Shown: positions 33,981-43,033, numbered from the stretch's first letter. The stretch: 60,017 nt of DNA from Alphaproteobacteria bacterium (GCA_025451095.1 JANWLB010000001.1:1-60017); one strand, 5' to 3'. Numbers and translations are program-made. The notes: a model not told the origin generated them from the letters alone.

Positions 33981-35615
33981 TCATGGCGACGAAGAAGGTA
34001 TTGACGGCGCATGGAATTTCGCGGGCGGCGTATAGATTGAAACGCCCGAAGCGCTATCCTGTGAGAGATTTCCCTGCGGCAACAGGCGCGCGGCTTCATT
34101 CGCCAGATCGCCCAAAGTGCCCCCCTGTGTCGTATAGGAAGCGCCGCCCAGGCCGCGCATGCGCTCCGTCAGCATCTCCTGCAGTTTTTGTACCCCCACC
34201 GTCATGTCCGCCTGCTCCATCCAGGGCGCGGCGGTCTTCGCTGCTGGGCCCTGCAGTGCGGAGAGTTCAGTCATTGCCCCTTCGACATCGCCCTTGTCCA
34301 GGAACGCCTGCGCGCGCTCGACGGCGGCCTGTGTGTCCGTGGAAATCAGAGACTTGCCATCTTTCTCAACTTCCAGAACCTCGCTTAGGCGCGCCATTGC
34401 CTTTTCCTTGATCGAGACATCCTCGCCCTGCAGGGAGGACGCAACGATTTCGCCCGCCAGGCCGCGGAATTCACCGGAAAGACCCTCCGGTGTCAGAACG
34501 CCTTTCTCCGAGAGCGGCGCAAGACGGTCGAGCGCGGCAATCAGCTCGGGATCATTGTTGCCGGAAACTTTTTTAAGCAGCGCCAGATCATCGCTGAACG
34601 GCGCATTGCGGTTAAGCGATGATCTGAATTGCGCCAGCCCCAGAAGCAGGGCGGCCGCCTTCAGATCTGTTTCGGGCAGGCCCTGCAAGGCCTGTCCAAG
34701 CGTCGTTTTATCGTCCTGCTGCGCGGTTTTCAGCGCGTCCTCAACCTGGGTTTCGTCCTGCGCGGCGCCGGTGAGAGACTTAAGCTGCGCGACGATGCCG
34801 GAGAATTCCTGTTGTCCGCTTTCGCTCTGCTGCATCGCTGTTATTTTCTCAAACAAAGCGCGCAGACCCGTGGAACCGGCCAGCGCCCCGACTTGACTTT
34901 CGAGCTTCGCGATACGCTCGGTCAGCGGACCCGCCTGTGGACCGACAAGCGTTCCCGCCATATTTTCCGCCTGCTGCGCCACTTCGCCGACCTTGGTCTG
35001 CAGCGTTTCGATCGTTTCCTGAATATGGGCGGGGAGCGTCGCCGAAACCGCCCGTCCTTCCTGCTGCTGCTCACGCTCAACCGCCGTGAGAGAGGTTTCG
35101 AGCTCCGCCAGGCGGCGCCCGTTTTCGGCGACCTGCCGCTGGTGCGGCCAGAGCAATAGAACAGCCAGGCCAATAGTCGTCATGGTCAAGGCGGTGGAAA
35201 TCCATGTGCTCTTCTGCACGGCGTTTCTTTCGGCTTCTTTGATTTTTTTCATCAGCGCCTGATGATCCGCGCTTTGCCCCGCAATTGTGGAAGCCGGCGG
35301 CGGAACAGCCGTGGCGGGCCATTGCTCACGCTGCGCAGCCTGGGCGATCTCCGCCTGAAAGCTGGCCGGCGCGCTGCCGGCGTTTTCATTGGCGGGCTTT
35401 TCACCCAGAATATCCGTCAGGTCTATGTTGTTGGTTTGCGCCACCCGCAGGACATCCGCCCGCCGGTTTTCAGGAATGATGTCGCGTTTTTTCCAGCCTT
35501 GCACGGTCGTGACCGGCACATCCATCTTGCTGGCCATCGGGCGTATGCCCCCGAACTTTTCGATGATTCGTCCGGCGTCCTTGAGAGCTCCGGGCTGTTC
35601 TTTCAAATCTGTCAT
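33981..35615 (-). CDS. HTH-containing, single-TM, coiled-coil protein; Mic60 (mitofilin)-like
   Basis: A 544-residue protein. Residues about 10-60 form a small HTH (EKFGGIRPMASKMDVPVTTV, WKKRDIIPENRRADVL). A proline-rich linker leads to one membrane helix, about 137-157 (WISTALTMTTIGLAVLLLWP). A coiled coil (about 160-260) follows, then helical segments like a mitofilin C-terminus (ERAQAFLDKGDVEGAMTELS, about residues 430-450). Alphaproteobacterial Mic60 homologues occupy exactly this place between hemD and hemY. The topology and synteny support the call; sequence similarity to Mic60 could not be tested. The fused N-terminal HTH is unusual for a membrane-shaping protein. Confidence 0.75.
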   Translation of the reverse strand: MTDLKEQPGALKDAGRIIEKFGGIRPMASKMDVPVTTVQGWKKRDIIPENRRADVLRVAQTNNIDLTDILGEKPANENAGSAPASFQAEIAQAAQREQWPATAVPPPASTIAGQSADHQALMKKIKEAERNAVQKSTWISTALTMTTIGLAVLLLWPHQRQVAENGRRLAELETSLTAVEREQQQEGRAVSATLPAHIQETIETLQTKVGEVAQQAENMAGTLVGPQAGPLTERIAKLESQVGALAGSTGLRALFEKITAMQQSESGQQEFSGIVAQLKSLTGAAQDETQVEDALKTAQQDDKTTLGQALQGLPETDLKAAALLLGLAQFRSSLNRNAPFSDDLALLKKVSGNNDPELIAALDRLAPLSEKGVLTPEGLSGEFRGLAGEIVASSLQGEDVSIKEKAMARLSEVLEVEKDGKSLISTDTQAAVERAQAFLDKGDVEGAMTELSALQGPAAKTAAPWMEQADMTVGVQKLQEMLTERMRGLGGASYTTQGGTLGDLANEAARLLPQGNLSQDSASGVSIYTPPAKFHAPSIPSSSP

Positions 35616-35682
35616 AATCGCGCTCGTGCTGCCGCTGCATGGATGGTGATTAATAACTTTAACAGGCGTGCTCGTTAAAGCT

Positions 35683-36369
35683 CTAAAGCCGCGCCAGCAT
35701 TCCAGCCATATCGGGCGTACCTGCGGTTTGTACGTCTTTCCAGGACAGATGCCGCAGTGACTCTACCACCGGCGCGCTCAGACACAAGGCTTTTATTGAA
35801 GAAAGGGCGGGCGTACGCGCGTACTGTTCAACCAGCCCGCAAAAAATTTCTGCCGTACGGGCGGAGAAGAACGTTGCGGTTTGCAGGCCCCCGCGCTCCA
35901 GCACATCCAGAAAATCCGGGCTTAGGATTTGGACCGGGCGCGCCTCATACAGGACCACGCGGTCGGCCACCCCGCCGCCAGCCTGTTCGACAGCGCCTGT
36001 GACATGCGCCCCTGATATATGCAAAACACTGCCGGGTCTGTTGGCAGCCTCCTTGCGCAAAAGCCGGTTCAGATTATCGAGTGTGCCGCCCCCTTCGCGG
36101 ACATCCTGAAACCCGAAAGACCGTGCCGCATCAGCCGTCGCCCCGCCCACAGCATAGACCGGCAAGTGGCGGGTGGATTCTCTTGTAGCAAAAGCACTTA
36201 CGGCATGGCGACTGGTGAAGGCCAGCGCGTCATAGGACGTCAGAACCGGCAGGCTGTTCGGGATCGAAACAATCTCAAACATGGGTTCGCAGAAGGCCTC
36301 CCGGCCTTTTTTTTCCAGAGCTTTGGCAAAGCTTTCCGCATCGGCGCGAGGGCGGGTCACAAGAATCAT
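35683..36369 (-). CDS. hemD: Uroporphyrinogen-III synthase
   Basis: A 228-residue HemD; the family is poorly conserved. It starts ILVTRPRADAESFAKALEKKGREAF, then has YDALAFTSRHAVSAFA, PVYAVGGATADAARSFGF and the second-domain motif TATFFSARTAEIFCGLVEQY, typical of the two-domain fold. It closes hydroxymethylbilane into uroporphyrinogen III. It starts 17 bp after the hemC stop, so hemC-hemD form an operon feeding siroheme, heme or cobalamin synthesis. Confidence 0.93.
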   Translation of the reverse strand: MILVTRPRADAESFAKALEKKGREAFCEPMFEIVSIPNSLPVLTSYDALAFTSRHAVSAFATRESTRHLPVYAVGGATADAARSFGFQDVREGGGTLDNLNRLLRKEAANRPGSVLHISGAHVTGAVEQAGGGVADRVVLYEARPVQILSPDFLDVLERGGLQTATFFSARTAEIFCGLVEQYARTPALSSIKALCLSAPVVESLRHLSWKDVQTAGTPDMAGMLARL

Positions 36370-36385
36370 GAAACGCTCCCTTCCC

Positions 36386-37318
36386 TTATTTCAGAAAATC
36401 CGGCGGCAGGCGGGCTTTAAGTTTAGACCCGCACGCCACGCCCAGCGCATCTGCGTCCTTGTCGCTGTCAACCGGACCTTCGATGCGTTCCTCGAATATC
36501 CGGCTGCCGTCCAATGCTGCAACCGCGACCCGCAGCATAAGTCCACCCCCGCTCCTTATGGCATAGGCGCCGATCGGCGTATGACAGGAGCCGTCCAGAG
36601 TGGCCAGAGCCGCCCGCTCCGCCACCGCGCAAAGGCCGGTTTCGCGGCAATGAACGAGATCAAACAGCGCCCGGCGTTCCTTATCACCAGCCCGGATTTC
36701 AATCCCGACAACCCCTTGTCCGCCTGAAGGCAGCATCTCCTCCGGTTCCAGAACGGCAGCAATTTCATGGGTGAGGCCCAGCCGGATCAGGCCGGCCATG
36801 GCAAGAAAAATCGCATCCGCCTGGCCGCGGCGCAGTTTTTCGATGCGCGTAGGCACGTTACCTCGCAAAGGTACGATCTGTACGTCCGGGCGGCGTGCCA
36901 GCAAAAACGCCTGCCGCCGCGTGCTGGACGTACCGACCCGGGCGCCGGGCGGAAGATCGTCCAGCCTTTTGAATCCATTTGATAAGAACGCCTCGCGGGC
37001 ATCAGCGCGGGGAAGAACATGTTCAATCACCAGCCCGTCCGGTAGACGTGCCGGCATATCTTTGAGGGAATGCACCCCGCAATCGATCCGGCCCTCCAGC
37101 AGCGCCTGCTCGATCTCGCGCGCGAAGAGGCCCTTGCCGCCTTCGGATTCCGCCAGCCGTGTTTCGCCCTGCGACGGATGCCAGTCGCCCGAGGTTTTGA
37201 TCTCCACCACCTCGATATCGAGCGCGGGCACCTTCTGCCGCAGCGCCCGGGCGACCATGTCAGTCTGGACCAGTGCAAGCCGGGAGCCGCGTGTGCCTAT
37301 CCGTAGACGGGAAGCCAT
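36386..37318 (-). CDS. hemC: Porphobilinogen deaminase (hydroxymethylbilane synthase)
   Basis: A 310-residue HemC of normal length. Motifs are LRIGTRGSRLALVQTDMVA, GRIDCGVHSLKDMPARLPDG, RVGTSSTRRQAFLLARRPD, LRGNVPTRIEKLRRGQADAI and ATLDGSCHTPIGAYA, whose Cys carries the dipyrromethane cofactor. It joins four porphobilinogen molecules. It is first of hemC-hemD-mic60-like-hemY. In many alphaproteobacteria hemC is divergent from tsaD; here a further minus-strand gene lies between them. Confidence 0.96.
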   Translation of the reverse strand: MASRLRIGTRGSRLALVQTDMVARALRQKVPALDIEVVEIKTSGDWHPSQGETRLAESEGGKGLFAREIEQALLEGRIDCGVHSLKDMPARLPDGLVIEHVLPRADAREAFLSNGFKRLDDLPPGARVGTSSTRRQAFLLARRPDVQIVPLRGNVPTRIEKLRRGQADAIFLAMAGLIRLGLTHEIAAVLEPEEMLPSGGQGVVGIEIRAGDKERRALFDLVHCRETGLCAVAERAALATLDGSCHTPIGAYAIRSGGGLMLRVAVAALDGSRIFEERIEGPVDSDKDADALGVACGSKLKARLPPDFLK

Positions 37319-37388
37319 CCGTTCATATCCTTTCGACGGACTATATAATCAGACCGCGAAAGCTCTGTGAACTAAAAGCCGGCGGAAA

Positions 37389-38927
37389 TCAGGGCGCGGC
37401 AACCGGGACTTTCCAGCGGCTGCCCAGAAAGCCCCGGATATCGGCCTCATCCGGCGGAGGAAAAAGGACGGGGAATGGCCGGGCGACGTTCGCAATACGG
37501 GTGGCCAGGGGGCCGGTGATCGTCTGAAGCGCATACAAGGGCTCAGCGGGCGGCACATAGTTTTTATTCGTCTGCGCCTCCTGCAGAGCCGCTTCATAGC
37601 GCGCGCGCAACTGGAAGGCCGTGCGCAGCGTCCCCGGCGTATTGATCGCCGACAGCCCGGCGATTTGCGCAAAATCGGCATCTCTGCCGCCGCCGCATAT
37701 CTCGCTGGCCAGCTGCCTTATTTCATCCAGCCGGCGCAGGCTGCCCGCGTCCGATTCAGGCCGGCGCGTTTTCGAGACATCGATAACCGCCGGCATCGCC
37801 TTTGTCATGGCCAGGTTGGTCTCATAAACGCGGATAGCGGCGCGGCGCGCCAGACGCGACTGGATAGGATCATTGCCCTCCACCTCGCTGAACAGGCGGG
37901 GCAGCATGGCTTCGGCATAGCCGAGACTGGCTACCGTCAGAAGACTGGTGGTGTATTCATGCGGGGGAGAGCCATCGCGGCCCTGATGTTCAACCAGATG
38001 CATGACGGACTGATTCTTCTGGCCCACTTTCGTATAAATCCCCGTAAAGCCGCCGGCCCGGCCGAACCCCTCGGGATCGTCATAGCGCGACATATAGCGA
38101 TCGATGAACGACTGATGCCGGGCCGCGACAATGCTTAAGTGATAGCGGGCCTCCTGCGGGCGGATATAATTATCGATGATGTGTTTCGTGATCGTATCGG
38201 CAGCGGACGCAACGTCAATCCGGCCTGCTGATATCTCCCCCGTCATGCGGTCGAAATAGTCTTTGGCCGGAACGCGGATTTCATTGAATACGCGGCCATA
38301 GAATTCCTTCCGGTTGGCGCGGTCCTTAAAGCGTTCCTGAGCGTATAGCGCAAGGGCTACACCAAAGTGCGCAATCCGGCGCTCAAGGACCGGCCAGCTT
38401 TTGCGCATATCCTGCATGACAGCCTGGCTCAACGAGGCAGGCTCAAAAAGTTTTTCACCGTCATCGTGGGAAAGATATTCAAGAAAAACAGAATCCAGAA
38501 TGGATGGAACATTCTCGACAATGTAATCGATTTCCTCATCCGTATATTCGGCCCAGATGCGGCGCCCGCTTAAATGAGGCGAAAATAGAAACTCACGAAA
38601 TTCATCAACAATGTCATAGCAGGCAACGAGCGTGCCCTGCAGAACATGTTGTGCCGTGTTGCCTTTGCGGTTTTCCGACGTATTGGGATTGCCGCCAAAG
38701 CGGCTGATCTGCTGCAACTCTCCCAGGCTGAGATCGAGCACATTTTCCAGCACGGGATCGAACTCATAGCCGAAGGCTTCGGCCACCGGGCGCAGCGACT
38801 CGCGGACATCGCCGCCCTTGGTGACGTTTTCCCAGATTTCCTGATAAAGCGCCGCCGCGTCTTCCCGTGTCAGAAGACGGATAGGTTTTCTTTTCGTGCC
38901 CTCTCCGGGCAGGCAAAGGTGCGCCAT
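37389..38927 (-). CDS. Unrecognised 512-residue protein between hemC and tsaD
   Basis: I do not recognise this protein. It is largely helical and soluble, with no signal peptide, membrane helix or nucleotide-binding loop. Segments that may help identification are RLLTREDAAALYQEIWENV, DEEIDYIVENVPSILDSVF, KNQSVMHLVEHQGRDGSPPH and SLLTVASLGYAEAMLPRLFS. The start at 38927 has AAGGG 7 nt upstream; an extension to 39155 would run over tsaD. It lies 70 bp upstream of hemC on the same strand and might be co-transcribed with it. Codon use resembles its neighbours, so recent foreign origin is not indicated. Confidence 0.78.
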   Translation of the reverse strand: MAHLCLPGEGTKRKPIRLLTREDAAALYQEIWENVTKGGDVRESLRPVAEAFGYEFDPVLENVLDLSLGELQQISRFGGNPNTSENRKGNTAQHVLQGTLVACYDIVDEFREFLFSPHLSGRRIWAEYTDEEIDYIVENVPSILDSVFLEYLSHDDGEKLFEPASLSQAVMQDMRKSWPVLERRIAHFGVALALYAQERFKDRANRKEFYGRVFNEIRVPAKDYFDRMTGEISAGRIDVASAADTITKHIIDNYIRPQEARYHLSIVAARHQSFIDRYMSRYDDPEGFGRAGGFTGIYTKVGQKNQSVMHLVEHQGRDGSPPHEYTTSLLTVASLGYAEAMLPRLFSEVEGNDPIQSRLARRAAIRVYETNLAMTKAMPAVIDVSKTRRPESDAGSLRRLDEIRQLASEICGGGRDADFAQIAGLSAINTPGTLRTAFQLRARYEAALQEAQTNKNYVPPAEPLYALQTITGPLATRIANVARPFPVLFPPPDEADIRGFLGSRWKVPVAAP

Positions 38928-39045
38928 GGGTACCCTTTTTAAATTAATATGAAAACATAAAGGTTTTATTTTTCGTAAGCAAGAAAATAGTGGCCGGGGG
39001 CCGCTAACCGGTTGCTGCGGCGGCAGAAAATCCTTAATAAGGGGC

Positions 39046-40119
39046 ATGATCGTTTTGGGGATAGAAACCAGCTGCGATGAAACCGGCGTTGCCCTGGTCG
39101 ATGACGGAGGCCGCATATTGTCCAATATGGTCCTGAGCCAGACCGACCGCCACAAGATATTCGGGGGCGTGGTGCCGGAAATCGCCGCCCGCGCGCATCT
39201 GGATCATCTGGACACGATGATCCGGGCCGCCCTAAAAGAAGCCGGGATTGCCATGGAAAGTCTCACCGCCGTCGCCGCCACCTGCGGCCCCGGCCTGATC
39301 GGCGGGGTCATGGTCGGGATGATGGCGGGCAAGGCCATTGCCGCCGCCCGCGGCCTTCCGTTTATCGCCGTCAATCATCTGGAGGCGCATGCCCTTACCC
39401 CCCGCCTGGTCAACCCTGATCTGGACTTCCCCTACCTTGTTCTCCTGGTGTCCGGCGGACACACGCAGATTTTGGTGGCCGAAAATGTCGGCAGTTATCG
39501 TCTGTGGGGCACGACGATGGATGATGCCCTGGGTGAATGTTTCGACAAGGCGGCAAAGCTGATGGGCCTGCCTTTTCCGGGTGGGCCGCATCTTGAGCGC
39601 GCAGCCGCGCAATGCCGCGATAAAGAGGGCGCTCTGGCACGCTTTCCCCTGCCGCGACCGCTCAAAGGTCAACCCGGCTGCGATTTTTCCTTTTCAGGCA
39701 TGAAAACCGCCGTGCGCACTTTCATCGACCGCCTGCCGCCGGGTGGACTGGCGCCTGACGATCTGGCCGCTCTGGCTTTTTCTTTCCAGACAGCGATCAC
39801 GGAAACCGTGGCCGACCGCTGCGGCCGCGCCCTGACCCTTTTCCGCGCGAAATATGATGTGCCGAAACCCGCGCTGATCGCCTGCGGCGGCGTCGCCGCC
39901 AACGCAATGTTGCGCGCGGGCCTTGAGACTCTGGCAGACCGCCACGGCATGAGATTTATTGCGCCGCCCGTGTCTTTGTGCTCCGATAACGGCGCGATGA
40001 TCGCCTGGACCGGTGTTGAAAGAATGAAAAAAGGCATGACCGATTCCTTAAGCGTTGCCGCGCGGCCGCGCTGGCCGCTCGATCCGCAGGCCCCGGACAG
40101 AAAGGCGGCGGGGACATGA
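39046..40119 (+). CDS. tsaD: tRNA N6-threonylcarbamoyladenosine transferase TsaD
   Basis: A 357-residue TsaD (Kae1/YgjD family), part of the complex making t6A37 in ANN-decoding tRNAs. Motifs: VLGIETSCDETGVALVDD, VVPEIAARAHLDHLD, CGPGLIGGVMVGMMAGKAIA, NHLEAHALTPRL (metal-binding HxxxH), LLVSGGHTQIL and LIACGGVAANAMLRAGLE. TAAGGGGC lies before the ATG. Its end overlaps the gpsA start by 4 bp. It is a conserved single-copy gene usable for phylogenetic placement. Confidence 0.97.
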   Translation: MIVLGIETSCDETGVALVDDGGRILSNMVLSQTDRHKIFGGVVPEIAARAHLDHLDTMIRAALKEAGIAMESLTAVAATCGPGLIGGVMVGMMAGKAIAAARGLPFIAVNHLEAHALTPRLVNPDLDFPYLVLLVSGGHTQILVAENVGSYRLWGTTMDDALGECFDKAAKLMGLPFPGGPHLERAAAQCRDKEGALARFPLPRPLKGQPGCDFSFSGMKTAVRTFIDRLPPGGLAPDDLAALAFSFQTAITETVADRCGRALTLFRAKYDVPKPALIACGGVAANAMLRAGLETLADRHGMRFIAPPVSLCSDNGAMIAWTGVERMKKGMTDSLSVAARPRWPLDPQAPDRKAAGT

Positions 40120-41120
40120 GCGCCTTCAGCAGCACTATCGGCATTATAGGCGCGGGCGCCTGGGGAACGGCACTGGCGCAAACCCAGGCAGCGGCGGGCC
40201 GCGATGTCCTTTTGTGGGCGCGTGAGCCGGAGGTGGTTACCGCCATCAATCAGAAGCACGAAAACACCGTCTTTTTGCCCGGCGTCCCCCTGCATGCCGC
40301 GATCCGCGCCACCGGCGATCTGAATGAGGCGGCAGAGCACGACGTCATCCTTCTGGTCACGCCCGCACAGCATATCCGCAGCACGCTGGAAAGGATAAGA
40401 GACGTCCTGAAACAAGGCGCTTCCATTGTGATCTGCGCAAAAGGCATCGAGCTGGGCAGCGGCAAGATACTCTCCGCCATCGCTGAAGAAGCGGCGCCCG
40501 GCGTTCCCGTCGCCGTCCTGACCGGCCCCACTTTCGCGTCAGAGATCGCGCGCGGACTGCCTTGCGCTGTCACAATCGCCGCCCGCACAGTCGATCAGGC
40601 GCGCGGCCTGTGCAGCAAACTCGCGAGCCGTACCATGCGCCCCTATGCGTCGGATGACCTGATCGGCGTCCAGATCGGCAGCGCCGTCAAAAACGTAATC
40701 GCCATCGCCAGCGGCATGGTCGCGGGCAAAGGCCTGGGCGAAAGCGCGCGCGCCGCTCTTATGACGCGTGGACTGACGGAAATGGCCCGTTTGTCCGAAG
40801 CGATGGGCGGTCACCGCGAAACACTGATGGGTATGTGCGGCGTCGGCGACCTGATGCTGACCGCTTCGTCGCAACAATCACGCAACTTCTCACTTGGCTT
40901 TCAGCTGGGGCAGGGGCGCACGCTCGAGGAAATTCTGGCGGAACGCCGCGCCGTGACGGAGGGCGTTCATACGGCCAAGGCCGTGATGGTCATGGCAAAA
41001 AGCAAGGGCGTGGACATGCCGGTCTCTGCCGCCACTAATGACTGCCTGGAGGGACGGAGCAGCATTGAGGCGGCCATGGCCAGCATGATGGACCGCCCGC
41101 TGAAGACGGAAAATTTATGA
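40116..41120 (+). CDS. gpsA: Glycerol-3-phosphate dehydrogenase [NAD(P)+]
   Basis: A 334-residue GpsA of normal length making sn-glycerol-3-phosphate for phospholipids. The nucleotide-binding loop is IGIIGAGAWGTALAQTQA; further motifs are ICAKGIELGSGKILS, VLTGPTFASEIARGLPCAVT, GSAVKNVIAIASGMVAGKGLG (catalytic Lys) and GMCGVGDLMLTASSQQSRNFSLG. It starts with ATGA overlap from tsaD and is followed one base later by the EVE gene, so these three genes form one tight operon. Confidence 0.97.
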   Translation: MSAFSSTIGIIGAGAWGTALAQTQAAAGRDVLLWAREPEVVTAINQKHENTVFLPGVPLHAAIRATGDLNEAAEHDVILLVTPAQHIRSTLERIRDVLKQGASIVICAKGIELGSGKILSAIAEEAAPGVPVAVLTGPTFASEIARGLPCAVTIAARTVDQARGLCSKLASRTMRPYASDDLIGVQIGSAVKNVIAIASGMVAGKGLGESARAALMTRGLTEMARLSEAMGGHRETLMGMCGVGDLMLTASSQQSRNFSLGFQLGQGRTLEEILAERRAVTEGVHTAKAVMVMAKSKGVDMPVSAATNDCLEGRSSIEAAMASMMDRPLKTENL

Positions 41121-41121
41121 A

Positions 41122-41529
41122 ATGGCGTACTGGCTGATCAAGAGCGAGCCCTCGACCTGGTCATGGGCGCAGCAGGAGAAAAAAGGCGTCACACACTGGG
41201 ACGGCGTGCGCAATCATCAGGCCGCCAAAAATCTGAAAACCATGAAAAAGGGCGACCGCGCCTTTTTCTATCATTCAGGCGAAGGCAAGGAGATCGTCGG
41301 CATCGTCGAGATCGTGAAGGAGCATTATCCTGATCCTTCGGACGAAAAGACCGTCTTTGTCATGGTCGATGTGAACGCGCTCAAATCCCTGCCCCGGCCG
41401 GTCACGCTGAAAGAAATCAAGAGCACACCGGCCCTTAAGGATATGGCTCTGATCCGGCAATCGCGCCTGTCCGTCATGCCCGTATCCGCTGCGGAATGGG
41501 GCATAATCTCCCGGCTGGCAGGCCTTTAG
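41122..41529 (+). CDS. EVE domain protein (YTH/PUA-like)
   Basis: A 135-residue EVE-domain protein: MAYWLIKSEPSTWSW, WDGVRNHQAAKNLKTMKKGD, RAFFYHSGEGKEIVGIVEIV, DPSDEKTVFVMVDVNA, LIRQSRLSVMPVSAAEWG. The fold has an aromatic cage and is thought to read modified bases in DNA or RNA. The position after tsaD-gpsA is common in alphaproteobacteria. It ends the operon, and the ATG lies one base after the gpsA stop. Confidence 0.95.
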   Translation: MAYWLIKSEPSTWSWAQQEKKGVTHWDGVRNHQAAKNLKTMKKGDRAFFYHSGEGKEIVGIVEIVKEHYPDPSDEKTVFVMVDVNALKSLPRPVTLKEIKSTPALKDMALIRQSRLSVMPVSAAEWGIISRLAGL

Positions 41530-41579
41530 CCATACCCCCCTCTCTCTCTATCCACCCCCCTGAGCCCTAGTGGAAATGC

Positions 41580-41608
41580 TTGCTTTTTTAGTCGGCTTTC
41601 ATTATGTA
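41580..41608 (+). promoter_or_regulatory. Candidate promoter for the glycine-zipper protein
   Basis: TTGCTT (41580-41585), a 17-nt spacer and TATGTA (41603-41608), about 75 bp upstream of the ATG at 41684. The 50 bp before it is CT-rich (runs of C and CT repeats). Weak match at the -10. Confidence 0.3.
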
Positions 41609-41683
41609 ATAGGCCGGCGTCTAAACAAAAGTGCCATTTATTAATCAATTCCCGGCGAACCCGATTAAGGAGATATACCAGCC

Positions 41684-42199
41684 ATGTCGACCAGAATTCA
41701 AAGACTGACCGCCTCTTTCGCCGCTGTGGCCACACTGGTTACAGCCTCGGCCTGCGGCATCAACCCGCGCACGGGCAACCTGAATATCGGGGGCCTTGAT
41801 ATCAATAAGCAGATGCAGGGCGTGGCCGTCGGCGGCGCCCTGGGCGGATTGCTGGGCAGCCAGATTGGTGGTGGCCGCGGCAAGCTGGCGGCAACAGCCG
41901 GCGGTGCCGTGCTCGGAGCTTTGGTCGGCGGCGCGATCGGCGGCGCTCTGGATCAACGCGATCATGAACTGGCGGGCGGTGCTTTCCGCACCTCCATGAC
42001 CCAGCCTCTGGGCCGTTCGTATAACTGGAGAAACCCTCACACCGGTCACTACGGTGTTGTGCGCCCTCTGCGTCAGTTTCAGCAACGAGGCACGGACTGC
42101 CGTGAATACGAAACGACGGTTTACGTCGACGGTCAACCGGAAACCGGCCGCGGCACTGCCTGCCGCCTGCCGGACGGTACCTGGGCTCTGCAGCCCTGA
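41684..42199 (+). CDS. 17-kDa surface-antigen-like protein with glycine zipper
   Basis: A 171-residue envelope protein. An N-terminal export signal (LTASFAAVATLVTASACG) ends at a cysteine; the lipobox is imperfect (ASAC, no Leu at -3), so lipoprotein status is uncertain. A double glycine zipper (VAVGGALGGLLGSQIGGG, then GGAVLGALVGGAIGGALD) may insert in a membrane. The C-terminal domain TDCREYETTVYVDGQPETG, then TACRLPDGTWAL, is the typical surface-antigen ending with two Cys that could form a disulfide. AAGGAG lies about 11 nt upstream. Confidence 0.9.
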   Translation: MSTRIQRLTASFAAVATLVTASACGINPRTGNLNIGGLDINKQMQGVAVGGALGGLLGSQIGGGRGKLAATAGGAVLGALVGGAIGGALDQRDHELAGGAFRTSMTQPLGRSYNWRNPHTGHYGVVRPLRQFQQRGTDCREYETTVYVDGQPETGRGTACRLPDGTWALQP

Positions 42200-42230
42200 G
42201 ACACGCCGCGTAAGTAAGCCGGACAAACAA

Positions 42231-42258
42231 AAAGCGGCCCTGCAGGGCCGCTTTTTTA
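42231..42258. terminator. Bidirectional Rho-independent terminator
   Basis: AAAGCGGCCC-TGCA-GGGCCGCTTT (42231-42254) with flanking A and T runs on both sides. It lies between the convergent glycine-zipper gene and rplI and should serve both. Confidence 0.88.
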
Positions 42259-42281
42259 TGCTTTGGTGACAGGCGTTAAAA

Positions 42282-43031
42282 TTATTCGCCCGCCTCTTCG
42301 CTTTCCTCCGCACCGGCACCTTCTTCGGGCTTGGCGGTTTTCTTGGTTTTCTTGCGGGCTGATTTTTGCGCTTTTTCGGCAGCCTTTTGGGCAGCTTCCT
42401 CGCTCTCCTGCTTTTCAGCAGCAAGCGCGCTGTCCTCCAGAAGAGCGGCCTTGGCGGCTTCAGCGCCATCATCGGCGCCCGTCTTGGAAGGCTTCTTGCG
42501 GCCTTCGCCTGCGCCTTCATCCCCGGTCGCGATCACGGCCCGGCCTGTCTTGGCCTGTACCTTCGCCTCTTCTTCCGAGCGGGCGATGTTGACCGTCACC
42601 TGGATTTTTACTTCCGGATGCAGGGCTACGGTAACCGGGAACAGGCCAATGCTCTTGAGAGCGTGGTTCAACTGAACCTGGCCGCGGCCGATATCCTTGC
42701 CGCCCTGCTCAACGATCGCCTGCGCAATATCGCGTGTGGTGACCGAACCATAAAGCTGGCCGTCTTCCGCGGCGTGGCGGATAACGGAAACTTTCAAGCC
42801 TTCGATTGCCGAAGCCTGTTTCGAGGCTTCTTTCTTTTTCTCGGCATTGACCTTTTCCAGAGCGGCGCGCTGAGTTTCAAAGTAGGCAATATTGTCCTTG
42901 GTTGCGCGCAGAGCGATTTTTTGCGGCAACAGATAATTGCGCGCATAGCCCGTGCGAACCTTCACGACATCACCCATATTGCCCAGCGTCTCAATGCGCT
43001 CCAGCAGAATGACTTTCATTGCGGTCGGCAT
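42282..43031 (-). CDS. rplI: Ribosomal protein bL9 with long C-terminal extension
   Basis: A 249-residue bL9; about 150 residues is usual. The N-domain KVILLERIETLGNMGDVVKV, then GYARNYLLPQKIALR and the C-domain (about 70-150, ending TVNIARSEEEAKVQ) are normal. About 90 further residues are rich in Lys, Ala and Glu (EESEEAAQKAAEKAQKSARK, then KKTKKTAKPEEGAGAEESEE). I keep the first ATG (MPTAMKV) since AAGGGG lies 6-11 nt before it and nothing suitable precedes the second. Starts two bases after the rpsR stop. Confidence 0.95.
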   Translation of the reverse strand: MPTAMKVILLERIETLGNMGDVVKVRTGYARNYLLPQKIALRATKDNIAYFETQRAALEKVNAEKKKEASKQASAIEGLKVSVIRHAAEDGQLYGSVTTRDIAQAIVEQGGKDIGRGQVQLNHALKSIGLFPVTVALHPEVKIQVTVNIARSEEEAKVQAKTGRAVIATGDEGAGEGRKKPSKTGADDGAEAAKAALLEDSALAAEKQESEEAAQKAAEKAQKSARKKTKKTAKPEEGAGAEESEEAGE

Positions 43032-43033
43032 GA

